Shown: positions 8,153 through 17,747 of the stretch, piece by piece | Position numbering within the stretch: position 1 is the stretch's first letter | Layout of the letters: each line of letters begins with the position of its first letter | Assembly (NCBI RefSeq): GCF_000153465.1 | Contig: NZ_CH672387.1 | Location: 3,590,628 to 3,654,627 of the forward strand | Length of the DNA stretch: 64,000 bases | DNA from: Aurantimonas manganoxydans SI85-9A1 | GTDB taxonomy: Bacteria > Pseudomonadota > Alphaproteobacteria > Rhizobiales > Rhizobiaceae | Reading direction: 5' to 3' | Translations under genes and position numbers: made by a program | The notes under the pieces: model-generated | Seen by the model: only the letters and a program-made list of their open reading frames with translations | What the model was told of the DNA's origin: nothing | Database searches by the model: none

Positions 8153-9433
8153 ATGATCGATTATCAGGGCCAGTTCGAGTCTGCGATCGAGGCTTTGCAT
8201 GCCGAGAAACGCTACCGGGTCTTTGCCGATCTCGAGCGCATTGCCGGCCGGTTTCCGACGGCCATCTGGCGCCATGACGGCGAAGCCACCGAGATCACCG
8301 TGTGGTGCTCCAACGACTATCTCGGCATGGGCCAGCACGCGGACGTCATCTCGGCGATGACCTCGACCGCCTCGGCCATGGGCTCGGGTGCCGGCGGCAC
8401 CCGCAACATTTCCGGCACCAACCATCCGCTGGTGGAACTGGAGAAGGAACTGGCGGATCTGCACGGCAAGGAAGCCGCGCTGGTCTTCACCTCCGGCTTC
8501 GTCTCCAACGAGGCGTCGATCTCGACCATCGCCAAGCTGCTGCCCGACTGCCTGATCCTCTCCGACGAGTTGAACCATGCCTCGATGATCGAGGGCGTGC
8601 GCAAGTCCGGCGTCAAGAAGCAGGTGTTCCGCCACAACGACCTCGCCCATCTGGAAGAGCTGCTGAAGGCGGCCGAGCCGAACCGGCCGAAGCTGATCGT
8701 CTTCGAGAGCGTCTATTCCATGGATGGCGACATCGCGCCGATCGCCGAGATCGCCGATCTGGCCGAGCGCTACAATGCGATGACCTATATCGACGAGGTC
8801 CATGCGGTCGGCATGTACGGCGCGCGCGGAGGTGGCATCTGCGAGCGCGACGACGTCGCGCACCGGATCGACGTGATCGAGGGCACGCTGGCCAAGGCCT
8901 TCGGCGTGCTCGGCGGCTACATCACCGGCACCCGGGCGCTGATCGACGCGGTCCGCTCTTATGCGCCGGGCTTCATCTTCACCACCGCCCTGCCGCCGGC
9001 GCTCGCGGCCGCGGCCGTCGCCTCCATCCGCCACCTGAAGACCAGCCAGGCCGAGCGCGACGCCCAGCAGCGCCAGGCGGCCCAGGCGAAGCTGGTGTTC
9101 GGCGAGGCCGACCTGCCGGTGATGCCGTCCGAGACCCACATCGTGCCGGTGCTCGTCGGCGATCCGGACCTGTGCAAGAAGGCCAGCGACCACCTCCTTC
9201 ATGCCCACGGCATCTACATCCAGCCGATCAACTACCCGACCGTGCCGCGTGGCACCGAGCGCCTGCGCATCACGCCGACGCCGCTGCACGACGACGCGTT
9301 GATCGACACGCTGAAGGACGCCCTGGTCGAGACCTGGAACGCCATCGGCATTCCCTTCGCCAGCCAGCAGCCGGCCCAGGCCGAGCGGTCCACCAAGGTG
9401 ACCCCGCTGGTCGTGTCGCAGGCCGGCGGCTGA
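8153..9433 (+). CDS. hemA: 5-aminolevulinate synthase
   Basis: Condenses glycine with succinyl-CoA to 5-aminolevulinate, the first step of tetrapyrrole synthesis by the C4 (Shemin) route of Alphaproteobacteria. The 426 residues match the usual 400-430. Visible are the glycine-rich [12 protein letters not shown], the [10 protein letters not shown] and [12 protein letters not shown] pyridoxal-phosphate contacts, and EGTLAKAFG with the Schiff-base Lys at residue 248. The start is fixed by AAGGAG at 8141-8146. Cytoplasmic homodimer. It is followed after 63 bases by a cupin gene. No recognisable Fnr or Irr site was found in the 267 bases upstream. Confidence 0.97.
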   Translation: MIDYQGQFESAIEALHAEKRYRVFADLERIAGRFPTAIWRHDGEATEITVWCSNDYLGMGQHADVISAMTSTASAMGSGAGGTRNISGTNHPLVELEKELADLHGKEAALVFTSGFVSNEASISTIAKLLPDCLILSDELNHASMIEGVRKSGVKKQVFRHNDLAHLEELLKAAEPNRPKLIVFESVYSMDGDIAPIAEIADLAERYNAMTYIDEVHAVGMYGARGGGICERDDVAHRIDVIEGTLAKAFGVLGGYITGTRALIDAVRSYAPGFIFTTALPPALAAAAVASIRHLKTSQAERDAQQRQAAQAKLVFGEADLPVMPSETHIVPVLVGDPDLCKKASDHLLHAHGIYIQPINYPTVPRGTERLRITPTPLHDDALIDTLKDALVETWNAIGIPFASQQPAQAERSTKVTPLVVSQAGG

Positions 9434-9496
9434 CACGTCCCACACTGGCCGCGCTTGCCGCGGCCGGGTGACGACCCGCGTCGAAAGGAGCGCTCC

Positions 9497-9874
9497 ATGA
9501 AGATTTCGCTGGCGCAGCTTCTGGACAGATTGCCCCTGCCCGCGACCGGGCAATGGCCGGACGGCGTCTTCGCCGCCGAGGCCATCTCCCACGGCACCAT
9601 GTCGCTGGAAGTGTTCGCGCCGCGCGGCACCGACCACCAGCGCCCGCATCTGCAGGACGAGCTCTACATCGTCGTCTCGGGGCGGGCGGCGTTCTGGCGC
9701 GAGGGTCAGACCGACGACGTGGCGGCGGGCGACGCGCTGTTCGTGCGCGCCGGACAGGACCACCGCTTCACCGACATGTCGGACGATTTCGTCACCTGGG
9801 TGATCTTCTGGGGACCGGAGGGCGGCGAGGCGCCCGCCCCGTCACCGTCCGTCTTCGCCGCCATCGACGCCTGA
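9497..9874 (+). CDS. Cupin-domain protein
   Basis: A 125-residue single-domain cupin. The fold signature is HQRPHLQDELYIVVSGRAAF for motif 1 (metal ligands His and Glu) and GDALFVRAGQDHRF for motif 2 (His ligand). Such small proteins bind a metal and act as sugar isomerases, dioxygenases or sensors, and nothing here tells which. The ATG at 9497 has AAGGAG at 9485-9490. It lies just after hemA in the same direction and overlaps the 3' end of the convergent AbrB gene by 33 bases. Confidence 0.8.
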   Translation: MKISLAQLLDRLPLPATGQWPDGVFAAEAISHGTMSLEVFAPRGTDHQRPHLQDELYIVVSGRAAFWREGQTDDVAAGDALFVRAGQDHRFTDMSDDFVTWVIFWGPEGGEAPAPSPSVFAAIDA

Positions 9875-10942
9875 TTCCTCCGGCGGCACCGCCACGGTGT
9901 CGCCCGGCCGAGCAATGTGCTTGGCCAGAAGCGGCACCATCAAAGCGATGCAGATGAAGCGCACGACGTGGTGGGCCGCGACATAGGCCGGATCGACGTC
10001 GAACTGGAACGCCAGAACCGTCAACGCTTCCAGCGCGCCCGGCGCATAGGCCAGCGCCACCTTGCCGACCGAAATCTCCAGCACCAGCACCGCCACGGCG
10101 ACCGAGATCGCCGAGATCACGATGCCGATGGCAAACGAGCCGATCGCCGCCGGCAGCAGCGCGAAGACCCCCTTGCGGTCCAGCCCCTGCAGCCGCGACC
10201 CGATCAGCGCGCCCAGAAGGATCAGGCTCGGCACGGCGAGAGCCGGCGGAATGGCGACGGTGGCGAATTCGCCGACATGCATGAAGGCGCTGCCGATCAA
10301 GGCGCCCAGCATCATGCCGCCCGGCAGCCGCACCAGATGGCCGAGCGCGGCCGCCGCGACGCAGACGAACAGCAGCAGCAGATATTCCGTCAGCGGCCCG
10401 TCGGTGCCACGCGACGCGGCGACAACATCCTCGCCGCCCTCGAACCAGCCGAGCACCGGCGTCAGTGCGCCGATCAGGATCAGCAGCCGCACGCTCTGGA
10501 CGATGGTCACCCGCGGCAGGTCGGCCCGGGTTTCCGAGGCCGCCGCCAATACGAAGGACAGCGCCCCCGGCAGCGAGGCGAACAAAGCGGTGTCTCGATC
10601 CCAGCCGAGGCCGTAACGCAGGAATGCGCGAGTCACGATGATGACGACCAGGATGCCGAGCATCTGGACGGTGAAGGACAGCGGCCAGATCGCCATCTGG
10701 TCGAGGACGGCGGGAGTCACGCCGGAACCTGCCTGCACGCCGAGGATGAAGAAGGCCAGCGTCCGCAACCCTTGCGGCAGCCGCGTATCGAGACCGGCAA
10801 TGCTGGCGGCCGAGACGACGAGGACCGGGCCGAGCAGCCAGGCCACCGGCAGGCCGAGCGCCGCGGCGCCAGCTCCGCCAAGGGCGGCCAGCGCCAGCGT
10901 GGCGACGAGATTGCCGATCCGGCGCCGGTCCCAGCCGGTCAC
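9842..10942 (-). CDS. AbrB-family (PF05145-type) integral membrane protein
   Basis: A 366-residue polytopic protein of the family historically called putative ammonia monooxygenase/AbrB. It has about ten hydrophobic segments arranged as two internal repeats: each half has a WLLGP- or MMLGALIG-type Gly-rich hairpin (VAWLLGPVLVV near 30; GGMMLGALIGSAF near 225) followed by FFILGVQAGSGVT- and LILLGALIGSRL-like elements. It is probably a transporter of small organic substrates in the inner membrane; the gene-regulatory name is misleading. The GTG start at 10942 overlaps the aminotransferase stop in a GTGA, implying translational coupling. Confidence 0.8.
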   Translation of the reverse strand: MTGWDRRRIGNLVATLALAALGGAGAAALGLPVAWLLGPVLVVSAASIAGLDTRLPQGLRTLAFFILGVQAGSGVTPAVLDQMAIWPLSFTVQMLGILVVIIVTRAFLRYGLGWDRDTALFASLPGALSFVLAAASETRADLPRVTIVQSVRLLILIGALTPVLGWFEGGEDVVAASRGTDGPLTEYLLLLFVCVAAAALGHLVRLPGGMMLGALIGSAFMHVGEFATVAIPPALAVPSLILLGALIGSRLQGLDRKGVFALLPAAIGSFAIGIVISAISVAVAVLVLEISVGKVALAYAPGALEALTVLAFQFDVDPAYVAAHHVVRFICIALMVPLLAKHIARPGDTVAVPPEESGVDGGEDGR

Positions 10943-12111
10943 GCCGAACGGCCGATCCAGTCGGCCAGCCGATCCGCCGCCATCTCCACCTCGTCGAGCC
11001 GGCGATGGAAGCAGGCCCGGAACGAGCCCGGCGATACCGGGCCGAAGGCGGTGCCAGGCGCAAGGCCCACCTTCGCCTCGTCGACGATGCGGAAGGCCGT
11101 CTCGCGGGTCTCGGTGATGCCGTCGATGGCGAAGAAGGAATAGAACGCACCCGCCGGCTGGACGATGGCGACCCGGTTGGTTGCCGCCAGCCGCTCGGTG
11201 AAGATGTCGCGCGCCTTGTGGGCCCGCTCCACCTGCATCGCCACGAAGGGCTCGCCCTCGGTGATCGCGGCGATGGCGCCGCGCTGCATGAAGGGGGCGA
11301 CCCCCGAGGTCGAGTACTGGGTGAGATTGGCGATGACGGTGCCGATGGCCGGGGTGGTCTCGATCCAGCCGACCCGCCAGCCGGTCATCGCCCAGTTCTT
11401 GGAGAAGGAATTGACGAACAGGATCGCGTCGTCCGGCTCCATGATGTCGTGGAAGGACGGCGCCCGGTCGGCGGCGTAGTAGAAGCGGCTGTAGATCTCG
11501 TCGGCGATGATCGTCAGGCCGTGCTGGCGGGCAAGCGCCAGCAGCGCCTTCAGCGTCGCGTGGTCGGCGGTCCAGCCGGTCGGGTTCGCCGGCGTGTTGA
11601 CGAAGATCGTGCGGGTCTTCGGGCCAATGGCGGCGACGACCTTGTCGAGATCGAGCTGCCAGCCGGCATCGGTCCAGTCGAGCGCGACTTCGCTGGGTAC
11701 GGCGCCGCGCACGCCGCAGGCGGCGGCGAAGTTCGGCCACGCCGGGCCGAAATAGATCAGCTCGTCGCCGGGCGACGCGCTCGCCGCGATCGAGATCTGG
11801 ATCGCCTGCATGCCCGAACCGGTGACGAAGAAGCGTTCCGGCGAGGATTCGATGCCGTAGAGCCGGGCGGTGTAGTCGCTCAGCGCCTGGCGCAGTTCCG
11901 GCAGGCCGCGCTGATAGGTGTAGAAGGTCTCGCCCGCCGACAGGCTCGCGGTTACCGCCTCGGCGATGAAGCCCGGCGTCGGCAGGTCGCCCTCGCCGGC
12001 CCAGAGCGGGATCACCCCCTCATGGCCGCGGGCATAGTCGATGACGGCGACAATGCCGCTCGCCGGCGCTTCCACAGCCTCGCGGCTGAGCCGAATTCTG
12101 TCGCTCATCAA
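10939..12111 (-). CDS. PLP-dependent aminotransferase (class I/II fold type I)
   Basis: A 390-residue aminotransferase of the aspartate aminotransferase I-gamma group. Recognisable are GEGDLPTPGFI at the N-terminal strand, TFYTYQRGLPELRQAL, the Asn of FVNTPANPTGW, the PLP-contacting Asp-Tyr region IIADEIYSRFYY, and NSFSKNWAMTGWRVGW containing the Schiff-base Lys. Substrate specificity cannot be read. It is translationally coupled to the downstream AbrB-type membrane protein, suggesting that the pair handles one amino or keto acid. A closely spaced pair of ATG codons at 12111 and 12108 makes the exact start ambiguous by one residue. Confidence 0.87.
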   Translation of the reverse strand: MMSDRIRLSREAVEAPASGIVAVIDYARGHEGVIPLWAGEGDLPTPGFIAEAVTASLSAGETFYTYQRGLPELRQALSDYTARLYGIESSPERFFVTGSGMQAIQISIAASASPGDELIYFGPAWPNFAAACGVRGAVPSEVALDWTDAGWQLDLDKVVAAIGPKTRTIFVNTPANPTGWTADHATLKALLALARQHGLTIIADEIYSRFYYAADRAPSFHDIMEPDDAILFVNSFSKNWAMTGWRVGWIETTPAIGTVIANLTQYSTSGVAPFMQRGAIAAITEGEPFVAMQVERAHKARDIFTERLAATNRVAIVQPAGAFYSFFAIDGITETRETAFRIVDEAKVGLAPGTAFGPVSPGSFRACFHRRLDEVEMAADRLADWIGRSA

Positions 12112-12183
12112 GGTGCCTTCCGGGGGAGACTCGAACGAAAACGGCGTCGCCTGACGCCGTGCCCGGCATCGCGCTTCGTCCCG

Positions 12184-12216
12184 GAAAATGCAAGCCCGCC
12201 GCTCTCGGCGGCGGGC
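12184..12216 (-). terminator. Intrinsic terminator after mscL
   Basis: On the minus strand an 8-bp GC stem (GCCCGCCG at 12194-12201 paired with CGGCGGGC at 12209-12216, loop of 7) is followed by TTGCATTTT. It lies just downstream of the mscL stop, in the 128 bases before the aminotransferase gene, and would separate the two transcripts. Confidence 0.6.
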
Positions 12217-12239
12217 ATCGTCTTCGGTCCAGTGAAGCG

Positions 12240-12677
12240 TCAGACCCGGGTTTCGCGGTTCGCGGCGCTGGCCAGCAGGTCGCGGATTTCCTCCAGCAGC
12301 TTCTCGTTGCGCGGCACCTCGGCCACCTCCGGCGGCTTGGCCTCTTCCTTGCGCTTCAGCCGGTTCATCGCCTTGACCACCATGAACAGGATGAACGCGA
12401 CGATCAGGAAGTTGATCGACAGGGTGACGAACTGGCCATAGGCGAGCACCGGCCCCTGCTCGCGCGCTGCATCCAGGCTGGTGGCGGTGACGCCATCGTC
12501 GAGACCGACGAACTTGTTGGTGAAGTCGACCCCGCCCGAGATCGCGGCGATGACCGGCATGAACAGGTCCTTCACCACCGAATTGACGAGGCCGGAAAAC
12601 GCCGCGCCGATGATGATGCCGATCGCCAGATCGACCATGTTGCCCTTCAGGGCAAATTCCTTGAATTCCTTGAGCAT
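12240..12677 (-). CDS. mscL: Large-conductance mechanosensitive channel
   Basis: A 145-residue inner-membrane channel, homopentameric in the family, that opens under membrane tension and vents solutes on hypo-osmotic shock. The N-terminus [20 protein letters not shown] and first transmembrane helix ([17 protein letters not shown]) are diagnostic. A second helix ([14 protein letters not shown]) is followed by the charged cytoplasmic helix ([13 protein letters not shown]). The ATG at 12677 is fixed by this N-terminus; longer frames upstream have no similarity. It is divergent from the hybrid sensor kinase gene with 228 bases between. It fits functionally with the osmolyte operon further right. 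Confidence 0.97.
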   Translation of the reverse strand: MLKEFKEFALKGNMVDLAIGIIIGAAFSGLVNSVVKDLFMPVIAAISGGVDFTNKFVGLDDGVTATSLDAAREQGPVLAYGQFVTLSINFLIVAFILFMVVKAMNRLKRKEEAKPPEVAEVPRNEKLLEEIRDLLASAANRETRV

Positions 12678-12905
12678 CTCATGATTCCTCTGAGGATGGG
12701 GCGTCCACTCTACAGTTGCGCGGCAGCGGCACAATCTCGCGACGGCCGGAAAACCGGCGATCGCCGGCGCCCGCCGGGTCGCAAACTGGACTTGCGCGGG
12801 CACCAATGGTTGTGTCGAACACGCTGCGGCCTGAAGCGGCATCCCGGCTCACCTGACCCGCAGGGGCGCCGCTCCGCTCCCGTCGGGCCGCCGGGAGGAT
12901 GAGAA

Positions 12906-15900
12906 TTGCATAGCGGGATCATCGTCTTCACGGCGATCGTCTATCTGTTGCTGCTATTCGCCGTGGCCTGGTGGGGAGACCGCCGGGCGGCGGCCGGCCG
13001 GGCGCGGATCAGCAGGCCGGGCGTCTATGCGCTCAGCCTCGCCGTCTATTGCACCTCCTGGACGTTCTTCGGCTCGGTCGGCGTGGCGGCGCGCGATGGC
13101 CTGTCCTTCCTGGCGATCTATCTCGGCCCGATCCTCGTCTTCGTCTTCGCGCCCGGCTTCATCGAACGGCTGATCCGCCACGCCAAGGCGGAGCGCATCA
13201 CCACCGTCGCCGACTTCATCGGCTCGCGCTACGGCAAGAACCCGTCGGTCGCCGCGCTCGCCACCGTCATCGCCATTGTCGGCACGGTGCCCTACATCGC
13301 CTTGCAGTTGAAGGCGATTTCCACCAGCGTCGCCAGCCTCGTCGCCCATTACAGCGCGACGCTGGAAATGCCGCCGCTGTTCAGCGACCTGGCGCTGCTC
13401 GTCGCCACCGTCCTCGGCATCTTCGCGGTGCTGTTCGGCACCCGACACGCCGACGCCACCGAGCATCAGGACGGCCTCGTCCTCGCCGTCGCCATGGAAT
13501 CGCTGGTCAAGCTCACCGCCTTCCTGGCGGTCGGCCTGTGGGCGACCTTCGTCCTGTTCGAGCCGGGCGAATTGTGGACTGCGGCGCTCGCCAGCCCGCG
13601 CGTCCTCGCCTCCTTCCAGGGCGGCATTGGCGGTCACTTCATCGCCTCGCTGGGCCTCAGCGCGCTGGTAATCCTGCTCCTGCCACGGCAGTTCCACATG
13701 ACCGTGGTGGAAAACCGTACCCGCCACGAGATCCGCCGCGCCCGCTGGCTGTTCCCGCTCTATCTCGTCGTCATCAACCTCTTCGTCGTGCCGATCGCCG
13801 TGGCCGGGCTGATCACCCTCGGCCCGAGCGTCGATGCCGATCTCTACGTCCTGTCGCTGCCGCTGTCGCAGGGCCAGGACGCACTGTCGCTGGTCGCCTT
13901 CATCGGCGGCCTGTCGGCCGCCACAGCCATGGTGATCGTCGCCAGCGTCGCCCTGTCGATCATGATCTCCAACGACCTCGTGTTGCCGTGGCTCCTGAAG
14001 CGCCGCGACCATGCGGTCGACCCCACCCGCGACGAGACCCGGCTGATCCTCAATGTCCGGCGCTCGGCTATCTTCGTCGTCGTGTTTCTCGGCTACGGCT
14101 ATTATCGCTACGCGGGGGCCGGCAGCGGCCTCGCCTCGATCGGGCTCCTGTCCTTCGCCGCCATCGCCCAGCTCGCGCCGCCCTTCCTCGCCGGGCTGTA
14201 CTGGAAGGGCGCCAATGCCCGCGGCGCCACGGCGGGCCTCATCGCCGGCATCATCGGCTGGGCCTGGACGCTGCTCATGCCGGCTCTCTTACGCGGCCAG
14301 GCGATCGACGCGACGGCGGTCACCGCCGGTGCCGATCCCGCGACCGCGCCGCTGCTCGATCCCCTGCTCTTTGGCTGCCTCGTCAGCCTGTCGGCCAATA
14401 TCTTCTTCCTCGTCGTCGGCTCGCTCAGCCGCAAGGCGACCCCGCTGGAGCGCATCCAGGCGGCGGTCTTCGCCTCCAGCGACGTCGGTCCCGCGGCCGG
14501 CGTGCGGCGCACGCGCGCCGGGGTCAGCATCCGCGAGCTCAAGGCGACCATCGCCCGCTATCTCGGCTCGGACCGCACCGAACGCTCGTTCCGCAGCTTC
14601 GCCGAGGCCGAGCACCGAACCATCGACGACGACGACACGGCCGATTCCGCCACGATCCGCTTTTCCGAGCAGCTTCTGGCCGCGGCCATCGGCTCGGCCT
14701 CGTCGCGGCTCGTCCTGTCGCTCTTGTTCCAGCGCCATGCCGATTCCAGCCGCTCGGCGCTGCAGCTCCTCGACGACGCCTCCGAGGCGCTGCAATACAA
14801 TCGCGATCTCCTGAGGATCGCGCTCGAACAGGTCGACCAGGGCCTCGCCATCTTCGACGCCGACTACCGCCTGACCTTCTGGAACCGGCAGTTCCGCGAT
14901 CTCGTCGGCCTGTCGTCGGAGTTCGGCCAGATCGGCACGCCGATGACCGTCGTCCTCGACGAGCTGATCGAGGCCGGCGAGATCGACCGACCCGAATACG
15001 ACACCAGCTTCGAGGTGCTGACCCGGCCGCCGGCACTGCGTCAGATCAGCCTGCGGCGCTCCGGCCGCGTGCTCGAATTCCGCTCCAACCGCATGCCGGA
15101 AGGCGGGCTCGTCGCCACCGTCTCGGACATGACCGAGCGGGTGCGCCGCGCCGCCGCCCTGCGCGAGATGAACGAGAGTCTCGAAGAGCGGGTGCGCATG
15201 CGCACCGGCGAACTGACGACGGCCAACGAAGAGCTCGGCAAGGCGCGGCTGGCGGCCGACGCGGCCAATCTCGGCAAGACGCGCTTCCTGGCCGCCGCCG
15301 GCCACGACATCCTGCAGCCGCTCAACGCCGCCCGGCTCTACGCCGCGGCGCTGGAAGAGCGCAGCCTCGGCGGGCAGGAGACCGAGATCGCCGCCAATAT
15401 CGGCTCGTCGCTGGAGGCCGTCGAGGCGATCATCGGCGCGGTGCTCGACATCTCGCGGCTGGAAGCCGGCGGCATGCAGGCCAAGATCGAGGATTTCCCG
15501 CTCGACCGGCTGCTGCGCCAGATCGAGACCGACATGAAGCCCCTGGCCGACGAAAAGGCAATCGCGCTGCGCTTCGTGCGCACCGGCGTGTCGGTCCGCT
15601 CGGACCGCAACCTGCTGCGCCGGCTGATCCAGAACCTCGTCTCCAACGCCATCAAGTATACCCGCGCCGGCAAGGTCGTGGTCGGCGTGCGCCACCGCAC
15701 CGGCGGCCGGATCGACGTGGAGATCGCCGACAGCGGCATCGGCATTCCGGCCGACAAGCTGGAGGCGATCTACCACGAATTCGTCCGCCTCGACGAAGGC
15801 AGCCGGACCGCCCGCGGGCTGGGGCTCGGCCTGTCCATCGTCGATCGCATCGCCCGGGTGCTCGACCATCCGATCGAGGCGACGTCGGAGCATGGCCGCG

Positions 15901-16379
15901 GCACCCGCTTCCGGGTGACGCTGCCGGTGGCCGACGTGACGCCCGTCACCGCGCCCCAGACCGCGCTGCTGCCCGCGCGGGCCGGGCTGGCGCTGGCCGG
16001 AACCCGGGTCCTGTGCATCGATAACGAGGTGGCCATCCGCGAAGGCATGCGGGTGCTCCTGGCCGGCTGGGGCTGCGAGGTCGAGGCCTATGGGTCCGCG
16101 TCGGAGGCGATCCCCGATCTCGGGCGGCGCGGCATCGCGCCCGACATCGCCCTTGTCGACTATCATCTCGACGAGGGGACAGGCCTCGACGCGGTGACGG
16201 CGCTGCGCCGGGTGTTCGGCCCCGAACTGCCGGTGATCCTCGTCACCGCCGATCGGTCGCCGGGCCTGCGCGAGCAGGCGGCGGGGATGGAGGTGGACAT
16301 CCTGACCAAGCCGCTGAAGCCGGCGTCGCTGCGCGCCGCCATGGGCCGCAAGCACGGCCGCCGCGAAGCCGCGGAATAG
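12906..16379 (+). CDS. Hybrid sensor kinase with sodium/solute symporter domain (CrbS/MxtR-like)
   Basis: A 1157-residue inner-membrane sensor. Residues about 1-490 are a polytopic SLC5/PutP-like module of about a dozen helices (LAVYCTSWTFFGSVG; YIALQLKAIS). A PAS domain follows at about 635-755 (QVDQGLAIFDADYRLTFWN), then HisKA with GHDILQPLNAARLYAAAL (phospho-His 800), an HATPase with NLVSNAIKYT and GLGLSIVDRI, and a C-terminal receiver with Asp 1085 in LVDYHLDEGTG. The same architecture is found in CrbS and MxtR, which with a LuxR-type partner control acetate and carbon use. The start is a TTG at 12906 with GGGAGGA at 12893-12899. It converges on its probable partner regulator, 64 bases away. 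Confidence 0.9.
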   Translation: MHSGIIVFTAIVYLLLLFAVAWWGDRRAAAGRARISRPGVYALSLAVYCTSWTFFGSVGVAARDGLSFLAIYLGPILVFVFAPGFIERLIRHAKAERITTVADFIGSRYGKNPSVAALATVIAIVGTVPYIALQLKAISTSVASLVAHYSATLEMPPLFSDLALLVATVLGIFAVLFGTRHADATEHQDGLVLAVAMESLVKLTAFLAVGLWATFVLFEPGELWTAALASPRVLASFQGGIGGHFIASLGLSALVILLLPRQFHMTVVENRTRHEIRRARWLFPLYLVVINLFVVPIAVAGLITLGPSVDADLYVLSLPLSQGQDALSLVAFIGGLSAATAMVIVASVALSIMISNDLVLPWLLKRRDHAVDPTRDETRLILNVRRSAIFVVVFLGYGYYRYAGAGSGLASIGLLSFAAIAQLAPPFLAGLYWKGANARGATAGLIAGIIGWAWTLLMPALLRGQAIDATAVTAGADPATAPLLDPLLFGCLVSLSANIFFLVVGSLSRKATPLERIQAAVFASSDVGPAAGVRRTRAGVSIRELKATIARYLGSDRTERSFRSFAEAEHRTIDDDDTADSATIRFSEQLLAAAIGSASSRLVLSLLFQRHADSSRSALQLLDDASEALQYNRDLLRIALEQVDQGLAIFDADYRLTFWNRQFRDLVGLSSEFGQIGTPMTVVLDELIEAGEIDRPEYDTSFEVLTRPPALRQISLRRSGRVLEFRSNRMPEGGLVATVSDMTERVRRAAALREMNESLEERVRMRTGELTTANEELGKARLAADAANLGKTRFLAAAGHDILQPLNAARLYAAALEERSLGGQETEIAANIGSSLEAVEAIIGAVLDISRLEAGGMQAKIEDFPLDRLLRQIETDMKPLADEKAIALRFVRTGVSVRSDRNLLRRLIQNLVSNAIKYTRAGKVVVGVRHRTGGRIDVEIADSGIGIPADKLEAIYHEFVRLDEGSRTARGLGLGLSIVDRIARVLDHPIEATSEHGRGTRFRVTLPVADVTPVTAPQTALLPARAGLALAGTRVLCIDNEVAIREGMRVLLAGWGCEVEAYGSASEAIPDLGRRGIAPDIALVDYHLDEGTGLDAVTALRRVFGPELPVILVTADRSPGLREQAAGMEVDILTKPLKPASLRAAMGRKHGRREAAE

Positions 16380-16443
16380 GCGGCCGGCAGCAGCGACGGC
16401 CTCTGGCGCGTGGCTTGGATGGGATACGTCCGCAGCGCTCGGC

Positions 16444-17100
16444 TCAGCCGGCGAGGCCGCTTTCCAGATCGAGGCCGAGCCGCGACAGGCGGATCACCGC
16501 CTGGGTACGGCTGTCGACGCCGAGCTTCAGAAGCACCGCCGAGACATGCGCCTTGATGGTGGCTTCGGAGATGCCGAGCTCGTAGGCGATCTGCTTGTTG
16601 AGAAGCCCGCGCCCCAGCATGGTCAAGACCCGCGTCTGCTGCGGCGTCAGGGTGCGGATGCGCTGGATCAGCTCGGTGACCTCCGGGTCGCGTTCCGATT
16701 CCAGCGAGATGTCCGGCGGCAGGAAAACCTCGCCGGCCAGAAGCGCCAGGATCGCCTCGCGGATCTCGGCAAAGCCGGAAGATTTCGGGATGAAACCGGA
16801 GGCCCCGAGATCGAGGGCCCGCGCCACGATCGGCGCGTCCTCGCTGCCCGAGACGATGGCGATGGGCACCGAGGGGTGATCGGCGCGCAGGAGCGCCATG
16901 CCCGACAGGCCGCTGGTTCCCGGCATATTCAGGTCGAGCAGCATCAGATCCGCCTCGGGATTGGCGGCCAGCGCCGCGGCGGCCTGGTCGAAATCCGCCG
17001 CCTCGACAATCTCGGCCGTGTCCGGCAGCGACGTCAGGATCTCCCGCAGCGCGCCGCGAAACAGCGGATGATCGTCGGCCACGATGAAGACGTAGCGCAT
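16444..17100 (-). CDS. LuxR/NarL-family response regulator (CrbR/ErdR-like)
   Basis: A 218-residue two-domain regulator. The receiver has the acidic pair in VADDHPLFR, phospho-acceptor Asp 56 in LLDLNMPGTSG, and Lys in FIPKSSGF. A LuxR helix-turn-helix occupies about residues 150-210 (LTPQQTRVLTMLGRGLLNKQ, then YELGISEATIKAHVSAVLLK). It is the natural partner of the convergent SLC5-type sensor kinase, as CrbR is of CrbS. By that analogy it would activate acetyl-CoA synthetase or related uptake genes, none of which lie in the window. The ATG at 17100 was chosen because the receiver strand begins there. Confidence 0.88.
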   Translation of the reverse strand: MRYVFIVADDHPLFRGALREILTSLPDTAEIVEAADFDQAAAALAANPEADLMLLDLNMPGTSGLSGMALLRADHPSVPIAIVSGSEDAPIVARALDLGASGFIPKSSGFAEIREAILALLAGEVFLPPDISLESERDPEVTELIQRIRTLTPQQTRVLTMLGRGLLNKQIAYELGISEATIKAHVSAVLLKLGVDSRTQAVIRLSRLGLDLESGLAG

Positions 17101-17215
17101 GCCCCTGTTCTCCCCCTGCCTTTTCAACCGGATACCGGCTGCGACGCGCTCCCACTTCGTCGCGGCCCTTCTTGGCCCGGCTGCCCGGCGGGATCAACCC
17201 GCGGTGGTTCCGGCC

Positions 17216-17638
17216 TCAGCCCAGCGTACCGGAAAAGTGCAGCACGATCTCGCGCGAATGCGGGCGCGCCCGATGCTCGACGACGTAGATGCCCTGCCAA
17301 GTGCCGAGCATCATGCGGCCGCCCGACACCGGCACTGCGACGCTGGTTCCCGTCAGCACGGTCTTGATGTGGGCCGGCATGTCGTCCGGGCCCTCCATGG
17401 TGTGGACATAAGGCGCATCGGCGGGTGCCAGCCGGTCGAGGGCGTTCAGGAGGTCGTGCTGGACGTCGGGATCGGCGTTCTCCTGGATGGTCAGCGACGC
17501 CGAGGTATGGCGGATGAACACCGTCAGCAACCCCTCGAGGGCGCCCGCGGAGGTCAGCCGTTCGGCGATCGCGGCGCTGATGTCGGTCATCGAGCGCCCC
17601 CGCGTGGCGACGCTGAGGGTTTCGATATGCTGGTCCAT
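17216..17638 (-). CDS. yjbQ: YjbQ/UPF0047-family protein
   Basis: A 140-residue protein of the YjbQ family. Its core is SMTDISAAIAERL, then FIRHTSASLTIQENADPDV with the conserved His and Ser-Ala-Ser, HTMEGPDDMPAHIK with the second conserved His, and LGTWQGIYVVEHR with the closing HSREI segment. Family members are annotated as secondary thiamine-phosphate synthases, from suppression of thiE mutants when overexpressed; the native role is unsettled. It stands alone between the response regulator and the esterase, both of which are separated by clear gaps. Confidence 0.9.
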   Translation of the reverse strand: MDQHIETLSVATRGRSMTDISAAIAERLTSAGALEGLLTVFIRHTSASLTIQENADPDVQHDLLNALDRLAPADAPYVHTMEGPDDMPAHIKTVLTGTSVAVPVSGGRMMLGTWQGIYVVEHRARPHSREIVLHFSGTLG

Positions 17639-17747
17639 CGGCTTGCCCCGTTGTCATCGCGTGCGGCCCTGCGCCTTTGCCACGCGCCGCGCCCTACACC
17701 TGTGGAGGCCATGTCCTAGCTTCTCCGGCGCAAACAGGGAAACGACA

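Noticed and set aside
14289-16355. 688-codon minus-strand frame within the hybrid kinase gene
   Set aside because: It is the mirror of the kinase gene; composition is unusual and no motif is present.
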